Shown here: positions 62,218 to 64,000 of the stretch, in pieces
How positions within the stretch are numbered: the first letter of the stretch is position 1
How the letters are laid out: each line of letters opens with the position of its first letter
Source of the DNA: Paramecium tetraurelia
Lineage: Eukaryota > Ciliophora > Oligohymenophorea > Peniculida > Parameciidae
DNA length: 64,000 bases
Direction of reading: 5' to 3'
NCBI RefSeq assembly: GCF_000165425.1
Contig: NW_001798954.1
Coordinates: 230,350-294,349, forward strand
The notes under the pieces: model-generated
What the model was told of the DNA's origin: nothing
What the model saw: the letters and a program-made list of their open reading frames with translations, nothing else
Database searches by the model: none
Program-made: the position numbers and the translations under genes

Positions 62218-63621
62218 TCAAAGCGATTTGGTTCTATCAATTAATTCAATCTAAGATTCTGTTTCTTGTGTGACATTACATTAATGGTATTAAGTACGAT
62301 GAAATTTATATAGATACAATAAAGGGAGAAAGCCAACGAAGGATAAGAATAATAATAGGGTATTCATTTTTGTATAATTTTCATAGTTCTCTACTTCTAA
62401 AATATGAGAAATAATTATTGAAAATATTGTTATTTCTATAATAGTTTTTGATGAATACCTATATTAATACAAGCATATGTTAATCCAAATCCTGTTCCTA
62501 CCAAGTTCGAGGGTACAATTTTTGGAATATATGGCCACATCACAGCATAGTAAGTGCCAAAAAAAATACCAATTAAAATACTCCCTATTACAGGAAAAGC
62601 TACACAATAAGTATCACATTCTGGCATTAAATAGAATATAGCGGCAGCTAGCACTTAACAAAAACCGCCGAATAACAAGATTTCTATATTTCTACCTTTT
62701 CTATCTACATAATGGCCTACAAAGACAGTTAAAGCCGCAGAAATATAATGAGGAATACTAAATAACAGATTTGCAGTGCTTTAATCCAATTTATATCTAG
62801 GTAATAAATTATACTTACAAAAGTTTAAACATTTCGACGCAATTATAACCAAATATAAAGAAAATGGAGTAAGTTGTGGCACAACTGATTAAGGCTACAT
62901 AAAACTCTAAACTGAAATTCTTAATTTATCTAAGATCAACACTTTCCAACTTTTAATCTTCTGTTTTATCTCTTGAATCACTGCACTTGTCAATTCGAGT
63001 TAAAATAATGATTAAAACAAAACTCAATATAGAGATGTACAGACACATTAACAAGCATTTAGATAAGTCATTATCTTAGGACATGTATATATATGGATAA
63101 ATAATTGCGCCGGTTATTGATCCTATTCTACAAAGACCTGTGTCGATGCTTAAATAAATTAAAATAGTACCCAAAAGCTAGAGAATTCTCCTTCCCTTTG
63201 AACCACTTATTGATATAGTAACTTTCAGCCACAAATCCACTATCATCAAACAACCCAAATACTAATCGGCCTACTACCATAATTGCAAAATTATCACTAA
63301 TTACTGAGATAAAGCATAAGACTTTTACTTTAAATATAAATTCTTACATTAACCCAAAATTATAACAGCTCCAAATAAGGTGTATGAGCGTCCAACTCCA
63401 AATGTGTCAATGATCAAACCGCCAACTAGTGACATTATCATATTTGGAAATGCTCTTATTGATAATAGATAATTGACTTCCTTTTAAGTGATTTGAAAGT
63501 GTTATTTTATCTATTCTCCTAGCAATGCTGGAAATTCACCCACAAGAAATACTACAAGTGGGTAAATGCCAATTAGCACTAGCACAAACCATCTTATGTT
63601 TGTATCATGCCAAGATGTCAT
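62218..63621 (-). CDS. Major facilitator transporter, MFSD1-like
   Basis: About 438 residues with introns at 62436-62458 (23 nt), 62797-62818 (22), 63149-63170 (22) and 63328-63347 (20). Twelve hydrophobic helices are expected. The start MTSWHDTNIRWFVLVLIGIY resembles the RWF-I/V-LVL opening of MFSD1. It is followed by the loop GGLIIDTFGVGRSYTLFGA and then VVGRLVFGLFDDSGFVAESY and INKWFKGKENSLAFGI, which match the family signature (FGRFVFG ... V-SWFKGKELNLVFG). The C-terminal half has GHYVDRKGRN. MFSD1 in animals is a lysosomal dipeptide exporter; the substrate here is inferred, not shown. Confidence 0.88.
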
Positions 63622-64000
63622 TTTTACTTATTAAAGAAATAAATAATGAATATTGTTTTTTAGTATCGCTATAATGAACCCTGACAAAAAATTGCATTTC
63701 AATTATAAAATATCAAGTAATTTATAATATACGGATACTAAAAGAGGTTTATGATATTAACTTTAAAATTACAATTGAGGAAGAAAATCACCACAAATTA
63801 TTTTCTGACCTTATAAATTTAAAAAAAAAAATTAATTTTTTAAATATTAATTACTTATTTTGCTATTTACTTATATTTATTGTATTTTCTTATTAGCGGA
63901 ATTTTAAGTTTTATGAACTCTAGATTGATCTGAATAACCCACCATAAAATTACTATTATTGCCTTCCGAAAACTCTTTGATCCACTCTGAGTGATTGCCT
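63622..64000. other. Right flank, no gene recognised
   Basis: AT-rich to about 63900, then more balanced base composition at the extreme end, which may be the edge of a further gene that lies outside the window. Confidence 0.4.

Overview
The window reads as macronuclear DNA of a ciliate, most like Paramecium. It is very AT-rich and tightly packed. Long protein-like frames run through many in-frame TAA and TAG codons, which must be read as glutamine, and only TGA ends genes. Nearly every frame change is resolved by a GT...AG intron of 19-33 nt, typical of Paramecium. I placed introns by hand; in almost every gene the spliced length came out as an exact number of codons.

Layout. 1-4965 (+): a large unknown protein, cut by the window start; its stop codon overlaps the start of a membrane protein with a TMEM198/TM7SF3-like domain. 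6395-7039 (-): a membrane-anchored CDGSH iron-sulfur protein. 7663-9252 (-) and 9271-11244 (+): a putative beta-sandwich transcription factor and a SAPS-domain (PP6 regulatory) protein, with start codons 18 bp apart. 11349-11839 (+): a small C2H2 protein. 12729-25680 (+): an axonemal dynein heavy chain of about 4,200 residues. 26372-29622 (+): a long TPR protein with two in-frame TGA codons. About 30330-31530: a decayed CDPK pseudogene. 33069-35243 (-): a coiled-coil protein. 35476-42445 (+): an unknown protein, a RING protein, a WDR54 orthologue, a coiled-coil protein, a PP2C phosphatase and a SAM-FHA-FHA-RING protein. 42481-44692 (-): BBS9, start to start with a MAP kinase kinase at 44714-45890 (+). 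Then a frameshifted PP2C (+), an intact PP2C (-), a GSK3-type kinase (-) and a Cdt1-like protein (-). 52982-57631 (+): a small RING protein, a YTH reader and a divergent alpha-tubulin fused to a UBR-type zinc finger. 58122-63621 (-): a B-box/TPR protein, a WD40 protein and an MFSD1-like transporter.

Two themes stand out. One is cilia: dynein heavy chain, BBS9, WDR54 and the tubulin fusion. The other is phosphorylation signalling: MAP2K, GSK3, three PP2C loci, the SAPS subunit, FHA readers and a dead CDPK. These are separate nuclear genes, not an operon. The most novel object is the tubulin-UBR fusion at 55976-57631, which is one uninterrupted reading frame. No tRNA, rRNA, CRISPR array, transposon or telomere was recognised.
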